From the NCBI GenBank assembly GCA_002256145.1, contig NKIP01000003.1:186001-250000 (forward strand): a DNA stretch of 64,000 nt. The letters run 5' to 3'. The translations under genes and the position numbers were made by a program. This stretch comes from Comamonadaceae bacterium PBBC1 (GTDB lineage: Bacteria > Pseudomonadota > Gammaproteobacteria > Burkholderiales > Burkholderiaceae_C). Of this stretch, positions 34,590 through 42,662 are shown piece after piece; position 1 is the stretch's first letter, and each line of letters begins with the position of its first letter. The notes beneath the pieces were generated by a model. That model searched no databases. It saw nothing but the letters and a program-made list of their open reading frames with translations, and had not been told where the DNA came from.

Positions 34590-35929
34590 GCATGACAAGC
34601 AAGCCGCGCATGAAACTGGCGATTGTGGGTTCGGGCATATCCGGCTTGGCCGTGGCCCACACCCTCAAGGACCATGCCGACATCACCGTGTTCGAGGCGG
34701 GTGACTACTTTGGCGGACACACCCACACGGTGGACATCACACTGCCCACGCCCCAGGGCCCGGTCACGCACGGCGTGGACACCGGCTTTTTGGTGTTCAA
34801 CGAACGCACCTACCCCAACCTGATCAACCTGTTTGCCGAGCTTCAGGTGGAGACCGCGCCGTCCGACATGTCGTTTTCGGTCAAGGTGCCGGGCGCCCTG
34901 AACGGCAAAACACTGGAGTGGAGCGGCACCGATCTGAACAGCGTGTTCGCGCAGCGCGGCAACCTGGTCAACCCGCGTTTTTGGCGCATGTTGGCCGACG
35001 TGATGCGTTTCAACGCCCTGTGCACGCGCATCGCCAAAGAGCAGCGCGAAAAAGAGCTGCAGCAGCCCCTGTCCGACTTTTTGCGCACCCACCAATTCAG
35101 CGAGCCGTTTCGCGACTGGTATTTCCTGCCCATGCTGGGCTGCATCTGGAGTTGCCCGACCGACCAGATGCTGCAGTTCCCGGTGGCCACCATGATCCGG
35201 TTTTGCCACAACCATGGCTTGATCCAGGTGACGAATCGCCCGCAGTGGTTCAGCGTGGTGGGCGGTGCCCGAAACTATGTCGAGAAAATTCTGGCGGGGG
35301 TGCACGACAAACGCCTGAACACACCCGTGCGCCTGATCGAGCGCGATGCACAAGGCGTGCGCATCGTCACCGACGGCCATGCCGAGCGCTTTGACCAAGT
35401 CGTCATCGCCACCCACACCGACCAGGCGCTGGGCATGCTGCGCGAGCCCAACACGTATGAGCGCAGCTTGCTGGGGGCCATTCGCTACCAGGACAACCGC
35501 GCCGTGCTGCACACCGACGCCAGCGTGCTGCCCGCCAACCCCAAGACCTGGGCCGCGTGGAACTACGAACGCGCCGCCAGCAGCGAGCGCGAGTCCTCGC
35601 GGGTGTGCTTGCATTACTTGCTCAACCGCTTGCAACGCATCCCGTTTGCCCAGCCTGTGGTCGTGTCGCTCAACCCCTTGCACGACATCGACCCGGCCAC
35701 CATCGTGGGCGAATACGACTACGCCCACCCGGTGTTTGACCTGGCCGCCATCGAGGCGCAAAAGCGCCTGCCCTTGCTGCAAGGCCAACAGCACACTTGG
35801 TATGCCGGGGCTTGGACGGGTTATGGCTTCCACGAAGATGGCCTGAAATCTGGCCTGCAAGTGGGCCGCGCCCTGCTCAAACTCATCCACGAACAGGCCC
35901 CCCCTGTTCAGGACCGACTGGCCGCATGA
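34586..35929 (+). CDS. FAD-dependent amine-oxidase-like oxidoreductase (COG2907)
   Basis: A 447-residue flavoprotein. The N-terminal dinucleotide fold is IVGSGISGLAVAHTL with FEAGDYFGGHTHT. Conserved DTGFLVFNERTYPNL and the C-terminal YAGAWTGYGFHEDG complete the COG2907 pattern. In many proteobacteria this gene sits with DUF1365 and a CFA-synthase-like methyltransferase, and in Rhodobacter relatives a flavoprotein and methyltransferase pair act in furan fatty acid formation. I infer a role in membrane lipid modification. Start overlaps gpx by ATGA. Confidence 0.85.
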   Translation: MSMTSKPRMKLAIVGSGISGLAVAHTLKDHADITVFEAGDYFGGHTHTVDITLPTPQGPVTHGVDTGFLVFNERTYPNLINLFAELQVETAPSDMSFSVKVPGALNGKTLEWSGTDLNSVFAQRGNLVNPRFWRMLADVMRFNALCTRIAKEQREKELQQPLSDFLRTHQFSEPFRDWYFLPMLGCIWSCPTDQMLQFPVATMIRFCHNHGLIQVTNRPQWFSVVGGARNYVEKILAGVHDKRLNTPVRLIERDAQGVRIVTDGHAERFDQVVIATHTDQALGMLREPNTYERSLLGAIRYQDNRAVLHTDASVLPANPKTWAAWNYERAASSERESSRVCLHYLLNRLQRIPFAQPVVVSLNPLHDIDPATIVGEYDYAHPVFDLAAIEAQKRLPLLQGQQHTWYAGAWTGYGFHEDGLKSGLQVGRALLKLIHEQAPPVQDRLAA

Positions 35930-36717
35930 CCCCCACCCCGGTCCATGCCCACACCGCGCTCATCGGCTGGGGTCAGGTGCGCCACACGCGCCACCGCCCG
36001 GCGCACCACGCCTTCGCCTACCCCACCGCGTTTTTGATGCTGCCCATGCGCAGCGTGCAAGCAGGGGTGTGCCGCACCGATCTGGCCATCAACCGCAGCG
36101 CCTGGTTTGCCTTTCACGATGCCGACCACGGCGATGGCCGCCCGGCCGAAACGGGTGGTGCCCTGGCCTGGCTCGATGCATTGCTGCAGCGCGAAGGCAT
36201 CCAGGACGCCAAGGGCGAGGTCTGGCTGCAGGCTTTCCCCCGTGTGTTGGGCCATGCCTTCAAGCCCGTGAGCTTTTGGTACGCGCACCGCGCCGATGGC
36301 AGCTTGGCAGCCATCGTGGCCGAGGTGAACAACACCTTTGGCGAGCGCCACTGTTACCTGCTGCCCGAGCCGCAATACGGCCAAACCCTGCTGGCCCACA
36401 AGGTGTTCCACGTCTCGCCCTTTTGTGATGTGCAAGGCGAGTACCGCTTTCGATTCATGCGCACGCAACACAAGGGGCAAGACCGCATCGTGGCGCGTGT
36501 GGACCATGGCGACGCCGACGGCCCCTTGATCGACACCAGCTGGAGCGGCGTGCTCGAGCCCGCCACGGCAGCCGCTTTGCGCCGCGTGATGTGGCGCTTT
36601 CCGCTGCTGACGTTTGGTGTGGTGGCCCGCATCCACTGGCACGCGCTCTTGCTGTGGCTGAAAAAAGTACCGTTTTGGCGCAAGCCCGAACCGCCCCGCG
36701 ATTTTGTGACCCGATGA
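35926..36717 (+). CDS. DUF1365 family protein
   Basis: A 263-residue cytosolic protein of DUF1365, with the family motifs RHRPAHHAFAYP at the N terminus, KPVSFWYAHR.DGSLAAIVAEVNNTFGERH and HVSPFCDVQGEYRF. Biochemical function is not established. It overlaps both neighbours by 4 bp (ATGA), so it is translated together with the FAD protein and the methyltransferase. The consistent co-location implies a role in the same lipid pathway. Confidence 0.88.
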   Translation: MTPTPVHAHTALIGWGQVRHTRHRPAHHAFAYPTAFLMLPMRSVQAGVCRTDLAINRSAWFAFHDADHGDGRPAETGGALAWLDALLQREGIQDAKGEVWLQAFPRVLGHAFKPVSFWYAHRADGSLAAIVAEVNNTFGERHCYLLPEPQYGQTLLAHKVFHVSPFCDVQGEYRFRFMRTQHKGQDRIVARVDHGDADGPLIDTSWSGVLEPATAAALRRVMWRFPLLTFGVVARIHWHALLLWLKKVPFWRKPEPPRDFVTR

Positions 36718-37988
36718 ACACTGGACCCCACCGGATGCCGACCTCCATGAAGACTGCTGACCACGCCCAAGCCTTGGGCAGCCGCGCCACCACCATTGCG
36801 CACGCCAGCTTGCCCAAAGCCGCAGCGCGTTTGCTGAGCCTCTTGACCCGCCTGAAAATCGGCACGCTCACGGTGCATGCACCCGACGGCAACCTTCAGG
36901 TCTTTGGCACACACGAGGCCCCTTTTGCGGCCCTGCACATCCATCGCTGGGACATGTGTGCCGAGGTGCTCAAGTCGGGTGACATTGGTTTTGCCGAGGG
37001 CTACATGGCGGGCGACTGGACCACGCCCGATTTGGCCGCCCTGCTGCGCTTGACCATTGCCAACCGGGACCACATCGAAAGCGCGATTTACGGCCACTGG
37101 CTGGGGCGTTTGTTTTACCGCATCAAGCACTTGCTCAACCGCAACAACCGCAGCAACAGCCGCAAAAACATCCACGCCCATTACGACTTGGGCAATGCGT
37201 TTTACGAGCTGTGGCTGGACGGCACGATGAATTACTCGTCGGCCTGGTTTGAAGGCGACCACACAAAGGACATGGCCGAGGCCCAAAAAGCCAAGGTGCG
37301 CCGCGCCCTGCGCATGGTCAACGCCAAGCCGGGCGACCGCGTGCTGGAGATCGGCTGCGGCTGGGGCGCATTGGCCGAGGCGGCCACCACCGAGTTTGGC
37401 GCCCACATCACGGGTGTGACCTTGTCCACCGAGCAGCTGGCTTTTGCCAATGCCCGCATGCAATCGCACGGCGTGCAGCAACGTGCGGATCTGCGCCTGC
37501 AAGACTACCGCGACATCAACGACGGCCCTTACGACGCGGTCTGCTCGATCGAGATGATCGAGGCCGTGGGACAGGAATACTGGCCCACCTACTTTCAGAC
37601 CATCAGCCGCATGCTCAAGCCCGGTGGCCGCGCTTGCGTTCAAAGCATCACGATCGACGACCGCTTTTTTGAGCGCTACTTGCAATCGACCGATTTCATC
37701 CAGCAGTACATTTTTCCGGGCGGCTGTTTGCCCAGCCCGAGCGAGTTTCGCAAACAAGCGCAAGCGGCCGGGTTGCAGGTGGTCGATGAGCTCAACTTCG
37801 GCCCCGACTACGCCGAAACCTTGCGCCGTTGGCGCGAAAGCTTCATGGCGCAGCTTGACGTTGTCCGGACGCTGAAATTTGACGACCGATTCATTCGCCT
37901 GTGGTCCTTTTATCTGGCCTATTGCGAGGCCGCGTTCGATGAGGCCAACATCGACGTCGTGCAATTCACTTTGGCCAAACCCGGCTGA
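36714..37988 (+). CDS. Cyclopropane-fatty-acyl-phospholipid synthase-like methyltransferase
   Basis: A 424-residue SAM-dependent methyltransferase of the CFA synthase family. The N-terminal lipid-binding part (GDIGFAEGYMAGDW) is followed by the SAM fold with VLEIGCGWGALAE, YDAVCSIEMIEAVG and YIFPGGCLPS, all standard CFA elements. It would transfer a methyl(ene) group to unsaturated acyl chains of membrane phospholipids. In the present context it may make cyclopropane or methylated (furan precursor) fatty acids. Start at ATGA overlap; an open frame upstream is inside DUF1365. Confidence 0.88.
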   Translation: MNTGPHRMPTSMKTADHAQALGSRATTIAHASLPKAAARLLSLLTRLKIGTLTVHAPDGNLQVFGTHEAPFAALHIHRWDMCAEVLKSGDIGFAEGYMAGDWTTPDLAALLRLTIANRDHIESAIYGHWLGRLFYRIKHLLNRNNRSNSRKNIHAHYDLGNAFYELWLDGTMNYSSAWFEGDHTKDMAEAQKAKVRRALRMVNAKPGDRVLEIGCGWGALAEAATTEFGAHITGVTLSTEQLAFANARMQSHGVQQRADLRLQDYRDINDGPYDAVCSIEMIEAVGQEYWPTYFQTISRMLKPGGRACVQSITIDDRFFERYLQSTDFIQQYIFPGGCLPSPSEFRKQAQAAGLQVVDELNFGPDYAETLRRWRESFMAQLDVVRTLKFDDRFIRLWSFYLAYCEAAFDEANIDVVQFTLAKPG

Positions 37989-37993
37989 AACCC

Positions 37994-38608
37994 ATGCTCA
38001 ACCCACCCCAAACAACACAAGGCCTCCGCTTGCGCCGTCGCACTTTGCAGGGCTGTTTGTGTCTGTTGCTGCCCGGTGTGTGGTGGGGCACTGCGCAATC
38101 GCAGGTCAGCGGTGTGTCCAGCCCCAACGCCGCTTACAGCCGCCCTGAAGTGGCCGCCCTCAAAGGGGTGGTGCCCACAGCGCCGGTGCGTTTGCGGGTG
38201 TGGGGGTTCGAGGTGTACGACGCGCGATTGTGGACACCAGCCGGGTTCCGACACGGACAAGCTTTGCAGTTTCCGTTTGCGCTGGAGTTGCAATACCTGC
38301 GCAAGCTCGAAGGCGCAGCCATTGCCAGCCGTTCGATTGACGAGATGCGCCGCGTCGGGAGCTTCAGCGATGCACAAGCGCAAACCTGGCTTGCGGCCAT
38401 GCGCGAACTGTTCCCCAACGTCTCAGCGGGTGAACGCATCACGGGTGTGAATTTGCCGGGTGAAGGGGCCGAGTTTTGGGTCAATGGCCAACGCGTGGGC
38501 CTGGTGAAAGACCCGGCTTTTGCGCGTTTGTTTTTTGGCATATGGCTCGATGAACGCACGTCCGAGCCCAAGATGCGCAACCAGTTGCTGCAAGGTCTGT
38601 CGCCATGA
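37994..38608 (+). CDS. Chalcone-isomerase-like periplasmic protein
   Basis: A 204-residue protein of the chalcone isomerase-like family (Chalcone_3). It has a signal peptide (RRRTLQGCLCLLLPGVWWGTAQ) and the family pattern RVWGFEVYDARLW, then FELQYLR-like and RLFFGIWLDERTSEPKMRNQLL at the C terminus. Bacterial members bind fatty acids or act on unknown substrates; enzymatic chalcone activity is not implied. Spacing of 5 bp from the methyltransferase and a 4-bp overlap with the MFS gene keep it in the operon. Confidence 0.82.
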   Translation: MLNPPQTTQGLRLRRRTLQGCLCLLLPGVWWGTAQSQVSGVSSPNAAYSRPEVAALKGVVPTAPVRLRVWGFEVYDARLWTPAGFRHGQALQFPFALELQYLRKLEGAAIASRSIDEMRRVGSFSDAQAQTWLAAMRELFPNVSAGERITGVNLPGEGAEFWVNGQRVGLVKDPAFARLFFGIWLDERTSEPKMRNQLLQGLSP

Positions 38609-39945
38609 GCGCTCCCTTGACTTTGGCACCGTCGGCCGGGCCGCGCCAGGCCTCGGCCGCTTATGGTTTGCTGGGCTTGCCCTTGGCCTTTGTGGCCTTG
38701 CCGGTGTATGTGCATTTGCCCAATGTGTACGCCCAGCAATACGGCGTGACGCTGGCGGCTTTGGGCGCGGTGCTCTTGCTCAGCCGCAGCGTGGATGCGG
38801 TGGTGGACCCGTGGCTCGGGCTTTGGGGCGACCGGCTGTACCGCCACTCGTGGCAGGCCGTGTGGCTGGCGGCGGTGGTGTTGGCCTTGGCCGTGGCGCT
38901 GGGTTTTGCGGCTTTGTTTTTTCCGCCCGCTGCGGCTTTGTCGCCCACGGGTTTGCTGGTGTGGGTGGGGGCTGCACTCACGCTCAGCCACCTGGCCTAC
39001 AGCGGGCTGGGCATCTTGCACCAGGCCTGGGCCGCGCGGCAAGGCGGTGGCGGCATGGCGCAAAGCCGCTGGGTCGCTTGGCGCGAGGGCTTTGCGCTGG
39101 TGGGGGTGTTGCTGGCGTCGGCCCTGCCTGCGCTGTGGGGCTGGGGACCGACCACGGCCTTGCTGGTGATCATGCTGGCGCTGGGCTTGTTGGCTTGGCG
39201 TCGGGTGGCACGCAGCGCCTTGGCATCCACGCCTGAGGTGGTTCCCGGTCATGCGGTGGGCAGCCTTTGGCAGCCGTGGCAGCATGCGGGCTTTCGCCAC
39301 TTGTTGATGGTCTTCATGCTCAACGGCCTGGCCAGCGCCGTGCCCGCCACGCTGGTGCTGTTTTTTGTGCAAGACCTGCTGCAAGCGCCCAAGGCCATGG
39401 AGCCCTTGTTTCTGGGTTTGTATTTCGCCGCCGGAGCGCTGTCGTTTCCGCTGTGGCTCAAGGTGATCGACCGCATCGGCCTGCTGCGCACCTGGGCCAC
39501 CGGCATGGCTTTGTCGGTGATGGCCTTTGTCAGCGTGGTCACGCTGGGCGCGGGCGACACGACGGGCTTTTTGCTGGTGTGTGCCTTGTCGGGCATGGCG
39601 CTGGGCGCGGATCTGACGGTGCCTGGTGCCCTGCTCAACCAATTGATTGACCACTGCGGCGAGCGGGGGCGCACAGACGGCGCGTTCATGGGCTGGTGGA
39701 ATCTGGCCACCAAACTCAATCTGGCTTTGGCCGCTGGGCTGTCGCTGCCATTGCTCGGCCTGTGGGGTTATGCCCCAGGCCAGCAAGGTGCCGATGCCGT
39801 GCTGGCGCTGGGCCTCGCTTATGGCCTGCTGCCTTGTGTGCTCAAGCTTTTGGCCGGACTGGCTTTGTATGCGGGCCTGATGCGCCGCCCCGATTTGATC
39901 TCGGGACCTGATGCGGTCCATCTTTCGGCCCACCCCTCGGCATGA
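38605..39945 (+). CDS. MFS transporter (GPH-like)
   Basis: A 446-residue protein with about twelve transmembrane segments, resembling the GPH-type sugar/cation symporter branch of MFS (SRSVDAVVDPWLGLWGD near residue 60 matches the conserved R-x-D-x2-x-DP motif of that group). It is found with the FAD/DUF1365/CFA genes in many genomes. The substrate is unknown; a lipid intermediate is possible but unsupported. Overlaps the upstream gene by ATGA. Confidence 0.85.
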   Translation: MSAPLTLAPSAGPRQASAAYGLLGLPLAFVALPVYVHLPNVYAQQYGVTLAALGAVLLLSRSVDAVVDPWLGLWGDRLYRHSWQAVWLAAVVLALAVALGFAALFFPPAAALSPTGLLVWVGAALTLSHLAYSGLGILHQAWAARQGGGGMAQSRWVAWREGFALVGVLLASALPALWGWGPTTALLVIMLALGLLAWRRVARSALASTPEVVPGHAVGSLWQPWQHAGFRHLLMVFMLNGLASAVPATLVLFFVQDLLQAPKAMEPLFLGLYFAAGALSFPLWLKVIDRIGLLRTWATGMALSVMAFVSVVTLGAGDTTGFLLVCALSGMALGADLTVPGALLNQLIDHCGERGRTDGAFMGWWNLATKLNLALAAGLSLPLLGLWGYAPGQQGADAVLALGLAYGLLPCVLKLLAGLALYAGLMRRPDLISGPDAVHLSAHPSA

Positions 39946-39978
39946 AGCCGCTTTGAACTGACAACACGAGAGATTCTC

Positions 39979-40575
39979 ATGCGCCCAACACAACCCGCCA
40001 TGATCCACCGCCGCACAGCCTTGAGCCGCCTGGGCGCTTTGTCCATGGCCGCAGCCACGCCTTTTGTGGCCAGCTGCGCCGGGCCGCAGGTGCAAAGCTA
40101 CGCGCAAGAAAAACCGCTGCTCGATTTGCGCACCTACTTCACCGGCACCATCGACGCCTGGGGCGTGTTCACCGACCGCAGTGGCCAGGTGGTCAAACGC
40201 TTCACCGTGGTCATGGACTGCAGCTGGAATGGCGACGAAGGCGTGCTGGATGAAGCCTTTGTGTACTCGGACGGCACGAAGCAGCGCCGCATCTGGAAGC
40301 TCAAGGCCGGGCCGAACGGCAGCTACACCGGTCGCGCCGACGACGTGGTGGGCGAGGCTTCGGGCCAGGTCAGCGGCAACGCCTTTCGCTGGGGCTACAC
40401 CCTGGCTTTGCCGGTCGATGGCCGGGTTTGGCACGTTGACTTTGACGACTGGATGTACCTGATGGACGACCGTGTCATGCTCAACAAGGCCACCATGAGC
40501 AAATGGGGCGTGAAGCTGGGCGAAGTGACCCTGTCCTTCACCCGCCGCACGCCTTTGGCGGCGAAGCCGGGTTGA
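39979..40575 (+). CDS. DUF3833 lipoprotein
   Basis: A 198-residue lipoprotein of DUF3833. The N terminus has a basic region, a hydrophobic core and a lipobox-like FVASC with the Cys near residue 30. Family motifs present are FTGTIDAWGVFTDRSG and VWHVDFDDWMYLMDDRVMLNKATMSK. Function unknown; the protein usually travels with the CFA and FAD genes and probably sits at the membrane or outer membrane. A ribosome site (GAGAG) precedes the ATG. The stop overlaps the next start (TGATG). Confidence 0.85.
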   Translation: MRPTQPAMIHRRTALSRLGALSMAAATPFVASCAGPQVQSYAQEKPLLDLRTYFTGTIDAWGVFTDRSGQVVKRFTVVMDCSWNGDEGVLDEAFVYSDGTKQRRIWKLKAGPNGSYTGRADDVVGEASGQVSGNAFRWGYTLALPVDGRVWHVDFDDWMYLMDDRVMLNKATMSKWGVKLGEVTLSFTRRTPLAAKPG

Positions 40576-41468
40576 TGCGCATGAACAACGCACCATCCAG
40601 CGCGACCACACTGGCCGTTGAAGCGGTCGATGTGGCCACGCCCAAAGTGGGACCACAAACCACCACCCCTGTCCCTCAGGCACCCGCCCGCAGCTGGCTG
40701 CAGCTGAACACCCCGATCACCGATTGGCAGGGCCGCCGGGTCTGGCTGGTCGGTGCATCCACCGGTATCGGTCTGGCCTGTGCGCAAGCGCTGCGCTCGG
40801 CGGGGGCCCATGTGGTGGTGTCGGCCCGCAATCCGCAAGGCGTGCAAGACTGGGCCGCCCAAGATGCCGGCGTGCACTGGCGTGCGCTGGATGTGAGCGA
40901 TGCGGCCCAAGTGCAGGCCACGGCTCGCGCCCTGCTGGCCGAAGGCCCGCTCGACATGGTGGTCTATGCGGCGGGTTACTACCGCGCCCAACGTGCCACG
41001 GCCATGGACCTGAACGACCTGCTGCAGCACGACAAGGTCAATTACCAAGGCGCTTTGCAGGTCATCAACGCGGTGCTGCCGGGCATGCTCGCCCAGCGCA
41101 GCGGGCACATCAGCTTGCTCAGCAGCGTGGCCGGTTGGCGCGGCCTGCCCAATGGCCTGGCCTATGGCCCGACCAAGGCGGCCCTGACCCACCTGGCCGA
41201 GACGCTCTACATGGACTTGCAAGACCAGGGCATCGGCGTGAGTGTGGTCAATCCCGGCTTTGTCGCCACGCCGCTGACGGCACAAAACCAGTTCACCATG
41301 CCCGCCCTGATCAGCCCCGAAGAGGCCGCCCGTGAGATGCTCAAGGGCTGGGCACAAGGGCAGTTCGACATCCACTTTCCCAAGCGTTTCACGCTGTGGC
41401 TCAAGTTGCTCAGATTGCTGCCTTACCGCTTGTACTTTCCGCTGGTGCGCCGATTCACCGGTTTGTGA
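40575..41468 (+). CDS. Short-chain dehydrogenase/reductase
   Basis: A 297-residue SDR. The NAD(P)-binding motif is LVGASTGIGLACA (about residues 55-67), the catalytic Ser is in SLLSSVAGWRGLPNG and the Tyr-Lys pair is in YGPTKAAL. The first 50 residues are a low-complexity extension. A second ATG at 40581 gives a product two residues shorter. The SDR is encoded inside the photo-oxidative-type operon and probably acts on a lipid-derived carbonyl or alcohol; the substrate is not evident. Confidence 0.85.
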   Translation: MRMNNAPSSATTLAVEAVDVATPKVGPQTTTPVPQAPARSWLQLNTPITDWQGRRVWLVGASTGIGLACAQALRSAGAHVVVSARNPQGVQDWAAQDAGVHWRALDVSDAAQVQATARALLAEGPLDMVVYAAGYYRAQRATAMDLNDLLQHDKVNYQGALQVINAVLPGMLAQRSGHISLLSSVAGWRGLPNGLAYGPTKAALTHLAETLYMDLQDQGIGVSVVNPGFVATPLTAQNQFTMPALISPEEAAREMLKGWAQGQFDIHFPKRFTLWLKLLRLLPYRLYFPLVRRFTGL

Positions 41469-41498
41469 ACCACGCCCACACCCCGATTGAAAGCCCTC

Positions 41499-41933
41499 AT
41501 GAACACCCGCCAAGCCACCGAAAAATTGGCCACCTTTTTTGAAGCCCTGTCGCCGCAAAGCGTGTCGCAGTTGCACACCTTGTACGACGCGCAAGCCCGC
41601 TTCAAAGACCCGTTCAACGAAGTCCAGGGTTTGCCCGAGATCGAGCGGATTTTCAGGCACATGTATGTGGCGCTGGACCAGCCGCACTTTGTGGTGACCG
41701 GCCAGGTGGTGGATGGCACACAGGCCTTCTTGACTTGGGAATTTCGCTTTCGCTTCAAGCGGTTTGACACCACCACGTTGCAAGCCGTTCGCGGGGCCAG
41801 CCACCTGCTGTTCAACGATCAAGGTCTGGTGACCCTGCACCGTGACTACTGGGATGCCGCAGAAGAGTTGTACGAAAAGTTGCCCGTTGTGGGGGCCTTC
41901 ATGCGCTGGCTCAAAAAACGCGCCAACACCTGA
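41499..41933 (+). CDS. SnoaL/NTF2-like protein
   Basis: A 144-residue protein with the cone-like NTF2 fold pattern: an N-terminal helix, FKDPFNEVQG, then repeated strands (FLTWEFRFRFKRFDTTTLQAVRG, LVTLHRDYWDAAEELYEKLPVVG). Such proteins are hydrolases, isomerases or binding subunits; no catalytic residues can be fixed. It is the last gene of the nine-gene operon, 30 bp after the SDR, and ends in a strong inverted repeat facing the convergent modA-like gene. Confidence 0.8.
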   Translation: MNTRQATEKLATFFEALSPQSVSQLHTLYDAQARFKDPFNEVQGLPEIERIFRHMYVALDQPHFVVTGQVVDGTQAFLTWEFRFRFKRFDTTTLQAVRGASHLLFNDQGLVTLHRDYWDAAEELYEKLPVVGAFMRWLKKRANT

Positions 41934-41955
41934 GCGCTGCACCGCAGGTGTTGGC
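41922..41955. terminator. 11-bp inverted repeat between convergent genes
   Basis: GCCAACACCTG (41922-41932) pairs perfectly with CAGGTGTTGGC (41945-41955) around a 12-nt loop. It overlaps the NTF2-gene stop and lies just before the end of the modA-like gene. No T-run flanks it, so it is a terminator-like hairpin, possibly bidirectional. Confidence 0.5.
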
Positions 41956-41963
41956 CGCTCGTT

Positions 41964-42653
41964 TCAGAACTCAAATCCGCCTTGTCTGCGCACCGCTTCA
42001 GAGGCGCTGCCGCTCAATAAATCGGCCAGCATTTGCGCTTGTTGCGGCTTGTTGGAGGCCGTGCAAATGCCCAGTGTGTAGTCCGTGCTCAGCTCAAACT
42101 CGGCCGGCAGCACATCGACCAGGTCCACGCCTTCGGTGTAGTTGATTTCGGTCACTTGTGTGCAGCCGATCAAACCGCTTTCTGTGCTTTTGGCCATTTC
42201 GCCCATGGCCGTGGCCCCATTGGGAAACACGCGAAATTGGCTGCGCAGGGTTTCATCGAGTCCCAAGGCCTTGAGCACGTTCATGAAATGGATGCCCGCC
42301 GTGGCTTTGTCGGGGTCCGGAAAGTAAACGCCCTTGGCCGCGCTCATGGCCGCATGCAGCTCAGCGCGGGTGCGCACGGGCGGATGCGGCGTGCCACTGC
42401 GCACGGCCACACCGGTTTTGACCCGGCCCAGCGAGCGTGCGCTGCCGGCCACCACATGCCCTGAGGCCATCAGTTGCTCAATCAAGGGTTGGGTCAGGAT
42501 GATCACATCGCAGGGCGCACCGCTGAGCAGTTTGTCGCGCATCATGCCCACGGCGCTGAAGGTGCCCTCGATGCGGCTGCCGGTGCGGGTCTCAAACTCG
42601 GCCTGTACGCCCTGGACCACGGCTGCGGCCGCGCCGCCACTCAATACATGCAT
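41964..42653 (-). CDS. ModA-like substrate-binding protein without a signal peptide
   Basis: A 229-residue protein with a periplasmic-binding-protein fold of the molybdate/tungstate (ModA, SBP_bac_11) type: MHVLSGGAAAAVVQGV at the start, then GAPCDVIILTQPLI, ATAGIHFMNVLKALG and GLIGCTQVTEINYTEGV. It begins directly at the mature fold and no leader is encoded; only 9 bp separate it from the upstream stop. So it looks cytosolic. It is the last gene of the operon with a two-subunit Mo hydroxylase. A role in sensing or handing over molybdate or cofactor is possible; the ligand is unknown. Confidence 0.78.
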   Translation of the reverse strand: MHVLSGGAAAAVVQGVQAEFETRTGSRIEGTFSAVGMMRDKLLSGAPCDVIILTQPLIEQLMASGHVVAGSARSLGRVKTGVAVRSGTPHPPVRTRAELHAAMSAAKGVYFPDPDKATAGIHFMNVLKALGLDETLRSQFRVFPNGATAMGEMAKSTESGLIGCTQVTEINYTEGVDLVDVLPAEFELSTDYTLGICTASNKPQQAQMLADLLSGSASEAVRRQGGFEF

Positions 42654-42662
42654 GTTGTTCTC

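Noticed and set aside
38134..40683. Antisense frame of 849 codons over the MFS and DUF3833 genes
   Set aside because: Gln/His/Arg-rich shadow; the plus-strand genes have recognisable families and tight spacing.
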